Shown here piece after piece: positions 1-8,334 of a stretch of DNA of 64,000 nt. The notes under the pieces are model-generated. The model saw only the letters and a list, made by a program, of their open reading frames with translations, did no database searches and had not been told where the DNA came from. The DNA lies in the NCBI GenBank assembly GCA_041946825.1, contig JBHGBD010000027.1, positions 4,597-68,596 of the forward strand, read 5' to 3'. The first letter of the stretch is position 1. The number at the start of each line of letters is the position of its first letter. The position numbers and the translations under genes were made by a program. Source of the stretch: CAZTHM01 sp041946825 (GTDB lineage Bacteria > Acidobacteriota > Terriglobia > UBA7540).

Positions 1-614
1 GCGCGATCCAGATCCTCCATGCTGCCGATCGGTGTGTGTTGATAGGGGTGCACGGAAAAGGCAAGCTTGTAAAGCGACTCGATAACGGTTCCGTACGGCT
101 GATTGTCGAACCGCGACCGGCGTTCCTCCTTCACCACTTCCCTTTCCGTACTGAAGGCCTTTTCCGTAATATCCAGGCCGCGCATTCGGTCGGCTTCGAG
201 CCAGAGTGCCACCGCAAGTTGCGAACTGGGAATCGTTTCCCAGAATACCGTTGTGTCCTCCGTCGTGTAGGCGTTGTCGATGCCCCCGGACCGGACAATG
301 TAGTCGGAGAACTGTTCCGGGCCGACGTTTCTGGTCCCTTGAAACATGAGGTGCTCGAACAGGTGCGCGAAGCCGGTCCTGCCCGGAGGCTCGTCCTTCG
401 ATCCCACGTGGTACCAAACCTGGACATCCACTACGGGTGCTTCGTGCCGCTCAACGAGAAGCACTCGCAACCCATTGGGCAGTGTTTCCGACCGGAACGG
501 CGTGGGGGGCAGCGACGCGGGGAATGCAATGGAAGCCGTGAGAAGAAGGGTGAGAGCGGCGGCCGCCAATCGATGAAGAAGTCTCGTTCCGCTGGCTTTG
601 AAATTTTCTCCCAA
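1..614 (-). CDS. M16 family zinc metallopeptidase, N-terminal part (runs off the left edge)
   Basis: Insulinase/processing-peptidase family protease, predicted to be exported. The minus-strand frame reads a basic n-region and a hydrophobic stretch (about residues 15-32), then the inverted zinc motif HLFEH (about 84-88) in the context GRTGFAHLFEHLMFQGT, and further on EREVVKEERR, which in this family carries the third zinc ligand. There is no ATG between the upstream in-frame stop and the zinc motif. TTG at 614 was chosen because it gives a normal signal peptide; TTG at 569 or 644 is possible. The gene is divergent from the glycosyltransferase at 772. The C-terminal half and the downstream partner (such proteases often come in pairs) are outside the window. 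The family is secure; the start is not. Confidence 0.85.
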   Translation of the reverse strand, partial: MGENFKASGTRLLHRLAAAALTLLLTASIAFPASLPPTPFRSETLPNGLRVLLVERHEAPVVDVQVWYHVGSKDEPPGRTGFAHLFEHLMFQGTRNVGPEQFSDYIVRSGGIDNAYTTEDTTVFWETIPSSQLAVALWLEADRMRGLDITEKAFSTEREVVKEERRSRFDNQPYGTVIESLYKLAFSVHPYQHTPIGSMEDLDR

Positions 615-771
615 ATGGCTAAAGTCCCGCGTGCACGATGGCAAGAATGGTCATTCTAACATACGCCGCTCGATCGAGTCTGTCGGCGAGGATTCACGGT
701 TGCATTCGCGCGGTTTCCGGGTCTAAATGGTTTTCGCCCGCGCCAGTCAGGACGGGGCGGATGGGTAGAGC

Positions 772-2595
772 TTGGCAGACACCACTCCACATCCTGCGGA
801 CTCGCGACAGCAGCGGTTGCACCCGGTCCGGAGTGACCTCTCAGCTAAGGGCCCGCGCGAATCCGCGCAGTTCGCCTTTCTCCTTGCTGTCACTTTTCTT
901 TGCTATGCTCGGACGCTGTTCTTTGATTTCGTGTACGACGACGAAATCCTGATCGTCAATAATCCCCTCATTCGCTCTGCCCTGTCCATCCCTGACTATT
1001 TCTCGCAACACTTGATCCAATTCGTCAATCCTCAGGCGCCTGGAATCTATTATCGTCCCGTGCAGTTCCTATGGCTGCTTCTGAATCGGTCCCTGTGGGG
1101 ATTGAACCCCATGGGGTGGCATCTCTCGGTGGTGGCTCTCCACGTTGTGGCGACAGGTTTGGTGTACCTGTTGGCCCGAAAGATTATTCGCGAACCTGCA
1201 ATCGCGTGGTTGGCAGGCGCGGTTTTTGGCTTGCATCCGGTTCACGTGGAATCAGTTTCGTGGGCCATGGGCTTCATCGACCCGCTTTTCACAGTTCTTA
1301 TCCTGGCCTCATTTCTGTGCTACCTCGAGGCACGGGAGCGGGCTGCCCGGCGCGGCCGGTGGGCGGCCGCTTCAATCATGTTTTACGCTCTGGCGGCCTT
1401 TGCCAAAGAGCCCGCTTTGGTGCTGCCGCTGCTCCTGTTTTCCCACGCGAGTATTACAGCGGCGCCCGTGCACGGTCGCGCACGAGACAGGATATACGCG
1501 CCCGTGCGGACGGGGCTCACGGCTGCATGGCCGTATCTTGTGGTTACCGCGATCTACCTGGCCGCGCGTCTCGCCGTGCTCAAGGGCCTCACTCGCGCTA
1601 TCACTTCCCTGCCGTGGGAAGTTGTGGTCGCGACGCTGCCACGCGTGCTGTGGTCCTATTTCAAGCTGTGGATCTGGCCCGCCGGCCTCAGCGTTTTCTA
1701 CGATGTCCCATACGTCCAACCCAACGATATTCCATCGGCCCTCCTTCCCGCTCTCCCGCTCGCGGTGATCGCCGCCGGTTTGTTGTGGTGGGCGCGGCGC
1801 TCGCTTCCGGTGGCCGTGGCGGCTTCCTGGGCGCTCCTCCCTTTGCTTGTGCTCCTCAACCTTCGAGCCTTTCCAGAAGGCGAAATCGTCCACGACCGAT
1901 ATCTCTATCTTGCGTCGGTGGGCTTTTCCCTGCTCGTGGGATTGTCCTGGCAATCTCTTGCCGGAGCGCCTATCAAGCTTCTGGCGGATGTCGGGACACG
2001 GCGCTTGGGGGCAGTGATGCTCATCGCGGCGATGGGAGCGGCGACGATCTATTACACGGGGTTCTGGGCGAACAACGAGAAGCTCTACGGCCGCGCAATC
2101 GCGATTGCCCCCAACAACAACCTGGCTGCCAATAATTACGCCGGCCTGTTAGTGGCTCGAGGCGACTTTGCCGGCGCTGTCCCCCTCTACGCGAAGATTC
2201 TTGCCCGGCGCGAGGATTTCTGGCTGGCGAATTACAACCTCGGGTACTGTTTGTATGAACTCGGACGGTATGGCGAAGCCGAGCGCCATCTCGAACGCGC
2301 CGCTTTGCTCGACGCGTCGTTCCCCGATCCGCACTTGTATCTTGGCCTGATTCGCCTGCAAGCCGGTCGCGCGGACGAGGCCGAGGCGGAATTCCGCCGC
2401 GCCCTGGCCTTACGCCCTGACGGCCGCGGGTATCATTTTGCCCTGGGTATGGCCCTCAAATCGCGTGGCGCTCTGGAGGAGGCACGGAGTGAGTTCGAGC
2501 TGGAATTAGCCAACCATTCCTCCGAGGCTGCTGCGCGCGCGCAGATCTCGGAGATCGACGCTCGCCTTGGGGAGACTCGCGCGTCGAAGAGGTAG
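772..2595 (+). CDS. TMTC-like GT-C membrane glycosyltransferase with C-terminal TPR repeats
   Basis: Integral membrane protein of 607 residues. The N-terminal two thirds have many hydrophobic helices. An acidic DDE motif (about residues 56-58) sits in the first loop after the first helix, followed by the signature HPVHVESVSW near residue 160; both are typical of the TMTC/protein O-mannosyltransferase-like branch of GT-C enzymes. Residues about 440-600 are TPR units (for example NLGYCLYELGRYGEAERHLE). Family knowledge suggests lipid-linked sugar transfer to an exported acceptor, with the TPRs binding the acceptor or a partner; the substrate cannot be read from the sequence. The start is TTG at 772 (weak upstream signal), with TTG at 817 as an alternative. 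Convergent with nadE. Confidence 0.8.
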   Translation: MADTTPHPADSRQQRLHPVRSDLSAKGPRESAQFAFLLAVTFLCYARTLFFDFVYDDEILIVNNPLIRSALSIPDYFSQHLIQFVNPQAPGIYYRPVQFLWLLLNRSLWGLNPMGWHLSVVALHVVATGLVYLLARKIIREPAIAWLAGAVFGLHPVHVESVSWAMGFIDPLFTVLILASFLCYLEARERAARRGRWAAASIMFYALAAFAKEPALVLPLLLFSHASITAAPVHGRARDRIYAPVRTGLTAAWPYLVVTAIYLAARLAVLKGLTRAITSLPWEVVVATLPRVLWSYFKLWIWPAGLSVFYDVPYVQPNDIPSALLPALPLAVIAAGLLWWARRSLPVAVAASWALLPLLVLLNLRAFPEGEIVHDRYLYLASVGFSLLVGLSWQSLAGAPIKLLADVGTRRLGAVMLIAAMGAATIYYTGFWANNEKLYGRAIAIAPNNNLAANNYAGLLVARGDFAGAVPLYAKILARREDFWLANYNLGYCLYELGRYGEAERHLERAALLDASFPDPHLYLGLIRLQAGRADEAEAEFRRALALRPDGRGYHFALGMALKSRGALEEARSEFELELANHSSEAAARAQISEIDARLGETRASKR

Positions 2596-2657
2596 GCACC
2601 CAAGCGTGCAACAGGGATGAATGCCTGCGGGGTGTTGCCGGGCAGAAGGGTTGAAGG

Positions 2658-4298
<1,641 letters not shown>

Positions 4299-4307
4299 CG
4301 ATTGTTC

Positions 4308-4313
4308 ATTATA
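4308..4313 (-). promoter_or_regulatory. Perfect -10 hexamer for nadE (possibly leaderless transcript)
   Basis: The minus strand reads TATAAT here, with only nine bases (4299-4307) between it and the nadE ATG. Transcription would start within a few bases of the start codon. No good -35 box is visible (TTTTTC at 16 bp is weak) and no Shine-Dalgarno sequence precedes the ATG. Confidence 0.45.
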
Positions 4314-4391
4314 TCCGGGATGCGGCACGGAAAAAGGGGAACCGGCAAGGAGGCCCGGCGAGCGGAACCGCATGGGAGCTGAAATAGAAAA

Positions 4392-4427
4392 CCCTCGGCG
4401 CTCCACAGACAGCGGATGCACCGAGGG
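4392..4427 (-). terminator. Rho-independent terminator after the Fe-S carrier gene
   Basis: The inverted repeat CCCTCGG/CCGAGGG (4392-4398 and 4421-4427) is followed on the minus strand by TTTTCTATTT and flanked on the other side by a plus-strand CTTTTT. It lies 23 bases past the stop of the minus-strand gene at 4450 and would also stop plus-strand readthrough. Confidence 0.7.
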
Positions 4428-4449
4428 CTTTTTGAAATCCGAGTCGAGA

Positions 4450-4776
4450 TTACACGCTGAAGGAGCTACCGCAACCGCACGTGGTTTTCACGTTCGGGTT
4501 TTCGAACTTAAAGCCGGCGCCTTCCAGCGTCTCGACGTAGTCGATCTTGGTTCCGTCCAGGTACATCAACGAGGCCTGGTCAACGTAGACCTGCAATCCC
4601 TCGAAATCGAAAACCTTGTCGATGCCGTTCGATTCGTTCTCGAAATTCATCTGGTACGAGAACCCGGAGCAACCGCCCCCCACTACGGAAACTCGAAGGC
4701 CCTTCGGCTGAGGTTCCTGGCGACCCAGGATCTCCTTCACTTTCTCGACCGCCTTGGGCGTTAACTGAAGCGCCAT
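4450..4776 (-). CDS. erpA: A-type iron-sulfur carrier / cluster insertion protein (HesB/IscA/ErpA family)
   Basis: Small (108 residues) carrier that binds a [2Fe-2S] or [4Fe-4S] cluster and delivers it to apo-proteins. All three family cysteines are present: GGGCSGFSY in the middle and TTCGCGSSF near the C-terminus. ATG at 4776 was chosen over the upstream in-frame ATG at 4818 because the conserved fold starts with MALQLTPKAVEK and a strong AGAAGGAG lies six bases before it. It is a single-gene unit with its own promoter (4836-4864) and terminator (4392-4427). Without other isc/suf genes nearby I cannot separate ErpA from IscA or SufA, so the symbol is provisional. Confidence 0.9.
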   Translation of the reverse strand: MALQLTPKAVEKVKEILGRQEPQPKGLRVSVVGGGCSGFSYQMNFENESNGIDKVFDFEGLQVYVDQASLMYLDGTKIDYVETLEGAGFKFENPNVKTTCGCGSSFSV

Positions 4777-4835
4777 GCTAGACTCCTTCTGAGAATGCGA
4801 TATCGAGGCAAACTCCACCCCATCTGCTACTCTCT

Positions 4836-4864
4836 AAGATATCAGATGAGCCAATCTGAATCAA
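4836..4864 (-). promoter_or_regulatory. Sigma70-type promoter for the Fe-S carrier gene
   Basis: On the minus strand TTGATT (4864-4859) is followed after exactly 17 bases by TATCTT (4841-4836). The predicted transcript would have a leader of about 50 bases ending in a strong AGAAGGAG ribosome site. Confidence 0.5.
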
Positions 4865-5075
4865 GGTTCGCGATAAATTCCGGAAGACGCGCCGACGAGA
4901 AGCACCCACTCAACATGCGAAGACGCCCGGCAAGGGCCCGAGCCCCGAAGCGCAACTCCTGCGGTCTCCCCTGACTGGCGGACCGCCCTTGGGAGGCTAG
5001 ATTCCTACTGCAGCGAGAGGGGGAGTTGAGGGCGCGGGAGTTGAGCAGGCGCTGTTTCGCAAGCCATTTGGCAGT

Positions 5076-6095
5076 GTGACTGGTATGATGGTCATGGTGA
5101 AGGGTTTGATTTCCAGCAATCGTACGTCACGGAGCCTTTTCGGACCCGCCTGCCTGTTCGCCTTCGCTGCCCTGCTGGTTCTCGCTTCCCGGGCCAGCGG
5201 CCAGGGAGTCGCGCGTGACGCGTTGTCCTGCTTCCCGGCCGACACGCAACAGATGACTTACGTGAACCTTGCCCAACTCCGCGCCTTGCCGGATTATCCT
5301 CAGATTCGCCGGCGAGTGTTGATCCTCCAGCTTCGTGACTTCCAGGATTATCTTCGCGAAATGGGCACCGACCCTGACCGGGACATCGATGAGGTCGCGA
5401 TGGGCTGGCGCGGCGAGGGATCCAGCGCGTTTTTCGGACGCGCCGAGGGCAGATTCGACCTCGATCGTATCCGCAGTTATTTCATTGACCGTCGCCTCAC
5501 CGTGCAGCAATACGGGGGCCATGAGCTCTATTCCTTCGGCACGGGGGAGGGGCCTGCGGATGTCTTCTTTACATTCCTCAGTCCGAACTCCGCGGCCTTC
5601 GGACACAAACGCGAACTGAAAGAATTGCTCGACGTTCGGACAGGGGCGCGCCCCGCACTCGATTCAAATGCCGCGTTTGTTGCGTGGGAGGCGGAACTGG
5701 AAGGAACTTCGGCGCACTGGGGAATCGCCACTGGCAAAGCGGCGGCCAATCAGGCCGGCCCGTGGATCAACGCCGGCGCCAAGCAGGCCCTCGACCCGAG
5801 CGTCGTCTTCGCTCCGGTTCGGGCCGTGCTTTATCACATCGATTGGGGATCGAACATCACCACGTACCTCACAATGGTCTGCCAGACGCCCGAGACCGCT
5901 TCGGCCTTTGCCGCGCTGCTCGGACTCTGGAGGGATCAGCGTCCGGCGTCGAGTCCCCTCCCACCGACACTGGCCAATCTTGTTCAAGGCATGGAGATCC
6001 AGTCCAACGGCTCGCGTGTGGAATTGACCGCCTCGGGACCTCTCGAAGCCGTTGAACAGATCATGCGCGGAGGTCTGAGCGGCGCCAAACCGTAA
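5076..6095 (+). CDS. Exported protein of unknown function
   Basis: A 339-residue protein with an N-terminal signal sequence (hydrophobic core around residues 23-40, then ASGQG as a likely signal peptidase I site). I do not recognise a family with certainty. The mature part alternates short strands and helices, has few cysteines and lacks obvious catalytic motifs. Phrases such as AEGRFDLDRIRSYF and YGGHELYSF recall large secreted DUF3352-like proteins, but this is weak. GTG at 5076 is the longest start; the ATGs at 5085, 5088 and 5094 are equally plausible. The 299 bases upstream (4777-5075) hold the divergent Fe-S carrier promoter and no other gene. Confidence 0.7.
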   Translation: MTGMMVMVKGLISSNRTSRSLFGPACLFAFAALLVLASRASGQGVARDALSCFPADTQQMTYVNLAQLRALPDYPQIRRRVLILQLRDFQDYLREMGTDPDRDIDEVAMGWRGEGSSAFFGRAEGRFDLDRIRSYFIDRRLTVQQYGGHELYSFGTGEGPADVFFTFLSPNSAAFGHKRELKELLDVRTGARPALDSNAAFVAWEAELEGTSAHWGIATGKAAANQAGPWINAGAKQALDPSVVFAPVRAVLYHIDWGSNITTYLTMVCQTPETASAFAALLGLWRDQRPASSPLPPTLANLVQGMEIQSNGSRVELTASGPLEAVEQIMRGGLSGAKP

Positions 6096-6224
6096 CGCCA
6101 CAGCGGCTTCCCGCTCGTCCATGAATCTCCTTCCCCCAAGCCACACATATTCGCATGGCTGAATCCGGTGTTTGACAGTACAATTTCTTTTTCTCACCTT
6201 TTGCTTCAGGGAAAGTGAAAATCG

Positions 6225-7226
6225 ATGGCGACGACCGTAACCCTGATATCCGGCGACGGAATAGGCCCGGAAGTTTCCGAAGCCACCGTGCGCCTGCTCG
6301 ACGCCGCCGGAGCAGACATCACATGGGAGGAGCGCGAGGCGCGGCCCATCGTAGGGCTTCGCCAGGAAGACGCGCGCGCGGATCCGGTGGTCAGCTCGAT
6401 CCTGAAAACGCGAGTCGGATTGAAAGGCCCGATTACCACTCCGGTGGGAGTTGGCCACCGCAGCATCAATGTGGCCTTGCGGCGGGCGCTCGACCTGTTC
6501 GCGAATTTTCGCCCCGTGCGCAAACTGCCGGGGATCAAGACGCCCTTCGAGCACCTCGACCTCGTGATCGTTCGCGAGAATACCGAAGACCTCTACTCGG
6601 GACTCGAGCACACGGTGATTCCCGGGGTTGTGGAGGGCTTGAAGATCGTTACCGACCGTGCGTCCACGCGCATCGCGCAGTTCGCCTTTGAGTACGCTCG
6701 CAAGATGGGACGCAAGAAAGTCGCTGCCGTCCACAAGGCCAACATCATGAAGCTTGCGGACGGTCTGTTCCTGGAATGTTGCCGCAAGGTCGCGAAGGAA
6801 TTCCCGGAGATTGAGTTTCGCGAAGTGATCGTGGACAACTGCTGCATGCAGCTCGTCCTGCGGCCATCGCAGTTCGACGTTCTCCTCCTGCCGAACCTCT
6901 ACGGCGATATCGTCTCTGATTTGTGCGCGGGATTGGTGGGTGGACTCGGGCTCGTTCCGGGAGCGAACTTCGGGGAGAATTGCGCCGTCTTCGAAGCTGT
7001 GCACGGCAGCGCGCCGGATATCGCCGGAAAGAAAGTCGCGAATCCCACCGCCATGATGCTTTCCGCCATCCTGATGCTCCGCCACCTAAATAAGAACGAG
7101 GTCGCCGACCGTGTCGAGAAGGCCATCCACCGCGTATACGACGAAGGCCGACACCTGACGCGCGATGTGGGCGGGAGCGCGGGGACGGAGGAGTTTACCG
7201 ACGCCGTGATCGGGGCGCTGAGCTAA
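6225..7226 (+). CDS. NAD-type isocitrate/isopropylmalate dehydrogenase family enzyme, probably isocitrate dehydrogenase
   Basis: Beta-decarboxylating dehydrogenase of 333 residues, single domain length as in the IDH3/IPMDH group. The sequence begins with TLISGDGIGPEV and contains the substrate loop VRENTEDLYSGLEH, the Lys/Asp metal-site segments KANIMKLADGLF and LLLPNLYGDIVSD, and the cofactor segment FEAVHGSAPDIAGKKVANP. The ENTE(D/G)xYSG loop is the isocitrate rather than the isopropylmalate form, so NAD-dependent isocitrate dehydrogenase of the TCA cycle is the best call; homoisocitrate dehydrogenase is an alternative. The ATG at 6225 follows AGGGAAAG. A TTGACA and a TACAAT occur at 6172-6184 but are wrongly spaced relative to each other. 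Confidence 0.88.
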   Translation: MATTVTLISGDGIGPEVSEATVRLLDAAGADITWEEREARPIVGLRQEDARADPVVSSILKTRVGLKGPITTPVGVGHRSINVALRRALDLFANFRPVRKLPGIKTPFEHLDLVIVRENTEDLYSGLEHTVIPGVVEGLKIVTDRASTRIAQFAFEYARKMGRKKVAAVHKANIMKLADGLFLECCRKVAKEFPEIEFREVIVDNCCMQLVLRPSQFDVLLLPNLYGDIVSDLCAGLVGGLGLVPGANFGENCAVFEAVHGSAPDIAGKKVANPTAMMLSAILMLRHLNKNEVADRVEKAIHRVYDEGRHLTRDVGGSAGTEEFTDAVIGALS

Positions 7227-7230
7227 TCGA

Positions 7231-7346
7231 GCCATCGGGCCATCAGATCATCTGCCGATCGGATGATCTGGACATCGATACATCGCCAGCAAAGCCCAGG
7301 CCAAGCCGCAATGAGGAGATGGTCCGATCGCCCGATGGTTCGATCT
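7231..7346. repeat. Degenerate octamer tandem array facing an inverted partner in a convergent spacer
   Basis: From 7231 to about 7286 the sequence reads as seven 8-base units with CATC or GATC at positions 3-6. A shorter set (about 7317-7346) reads as the reverse complement of the first, with near-identical CCATCGGGC/GCCCGATGG cores, so the spacer can fold into a long imperfect hairpin. Within the array a perfect 9-bp stem CAGATCATC/GATGATCTG (7244-7252 and 7262-7270) may work as a terminator between the convergent dehydrogenase and hemerythrin genes, although there is no T-run. Confidence 0.6.
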
Positions 7347-7809
7347 AAAGATTCGGACAGACCTTGGCGAGCCGCGCCTCGATTTCCCTTCCCAGCTTGA
7401 GCGCCTCAGCGACGGGCATTTTCTTTTCGAACTCTGCAAACAATTCGCGTTCTTCCTTATGGACGTGCGATTCGAGCAGCGCGCCGAAGCCGTCGAGCAG
7501 AGCGTAATCCGAGGATGTTTCAATGAGCCTGATGAGGCCGCGCAAAGAACCATGGTCGCGCAGAAGTTCGTCGACCAAACGAATCTTGCCGAGATAGCGC
7601 TCCATCTCCGGAAACAGCAAACCCTCTTCGACTTCGAAGTGGCCCTTCAACTCAGCTGTCCAGGCTTTCTGAATCTTCTCGATCTGTTCGTCGCGCCAGG
7701 CCTGCTCGCCTTTCTCAATTCCGAATCTGCGGCGAATAATGACCGTGAGCGCCAGGGCATGCTGGTGCTGGTGGGAAAGTGGAATCAAGCTGTCGTGGCG
7801 GCGGGCCAT
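7345..7809 (-). CDS. Hemerythrin-like (HHE cation-binding) domain protein
   Basis: A 154-residue all-helical protein. Histidines and acids are spaced as in the HHE family: HQHQHALAL near residue 13, HFEVEEGLLFPEM near residue 57, RDHGSLRGL near residue 84 and SHVHKEERELF near residue 113. Such proteins bind a di-iron centre and serve in oxygen, NO or iron-stress responses; which of these applies cannot be told. It is cytoplasmic, with no signal peptide. The ATG at 7809 is taken as start. It follows a small unknown gene (7853-8134) on the same strand, with a heptamer repeat array in between. Confidence 0.85.
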   Translation of the reverse strand: MARRHDSLIPLSHQHQHALALTVIIRRRFGIEKGEQAWRDEQIEKIQKAWTAELKGHFEVEEGLLFPEMERYLGKIRLVDELLRDHGSLRGLIRLIETSSDYALLDGFGALLESHVHKEERELFAEFEKKMPVAEALKLGREIEARLAKVCPNL

Positions 7810-7817
7810 CGGCCAAA

Positions 7818-7852
7818 GTGTGAAGGGTAAAGGGTAAAGTGTAAAGGAAAAA
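7818..7852. repeat. Heptamer tandem array, consensus GKGTAAA
   Basis: Five consecutive 7-base units: GTGTGAA, two copies of GGGTAAA, GTGTAAA and a decayed GGAAAAA. It occupies almost the whole 43-base spacer between two minus-strand genes. Confidence 0.75.
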
Positions 7853-8134
7853 TCAGGACGGGACGAAGGCCTTCAACTCGCGCTCGATGTCGGCGGGGGC
7901 GAGGCGCTCGCCGTTGTTCAATCGCGCAAGGAAATTGCTGATGATTTCCTTGGCCTGGTCTTTGCGGTATTGGCGGATGAAGCCATCGTAGAAGTGCTCC
8001 CCGGCCATGGCGCGGGCAATTTCGGTCTCCTTGTTGTGGTCCTGGAGTTCAGTGAAATAGACCACGCGATATTGCCCCGTGTAAGTACTCTCTTTGTAGA
8101 TTTCGAACATAATCTTGTCAGATTCGAAGGGCAT
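7853..8134 (-). CDS. Small conserved-looking protein of unknown function (93 aa)
   Basis: I do not recognise a family. The 93 residues look like a real, folded cytoplasmic protein: an N-terminal strand-rich half (MFEIYKESTYTGQYRVVYF) followed by amphipathic helices with balanced charge and no signal or membrane segment. The ATG at 8134 is preceded by GAGG at good spacing; a second in-frame ATG lies eight codons later at 8110. It precedes the hemerythrin-like gene on the same strand, and the spacers on both sides contain heptamer repeats. Confidence 0.6.
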   Translation of the reverse strand: MPFESDKIMFEIYKESTYTGQYRVVYFTELQDHNKETEIARAMAGEHFYDGFIRQYRKDQAKEIISNFLARLNNGERLAPADIERELKAFVPS

Positions 8135-8143
8135 TCAGAACCT

Positions 8144-8190
8144 CGGGATTCGGGACTTGAGATTCGGGTTTCGGGAAATCCCGAATCCCG
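8144..8190. repeat. Heptamer tandem array (consensus CGGGATT) closing into a hairpin
   Basis: Five 7-base units of the CGGGATT type (8144-8178) are followed by two units in inverted orientation. As a result CGGGATTCGGG (8144-8154) and CCCGAATCCCG (8180-8190) form a perfect 11-bp stem. It lies directly upstream of the small gene at 7853-8134; the remaining spacer to 8334 shows no gene. Confidence 0.75.
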
Positions 8191-8334
8191 CACCCATGCC
8201 TGAATATTCTAAATAGCAGACCCTGAGGTCGGGGTCAATGCGGCGGGAAGTTTAATCTAACCGTGTGTAGGGTCCGGCCTGGCCCTTGGGCGCTCCCCAG
8301 TTCCCAGATATCCCGGTTGAGTCGTCTCCAGGCC

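Noticed and set aside
36..659. A long plus-strand frame over the M16 gene
   Set aside because: It is the antisense shadow of the minus-strand protease frame, which carries the HLFEH motif and signal peptide; the plus frame has no recognisable domain.
6172..6184. TTGACA and TACAAT before the isocitrate dehydrogenase family gene as a promoter
   Set aside because: The two hexamers are almost adjacent, so they cannot be -35 and -10 of one promoter, and neither has a partner at proper spacing.
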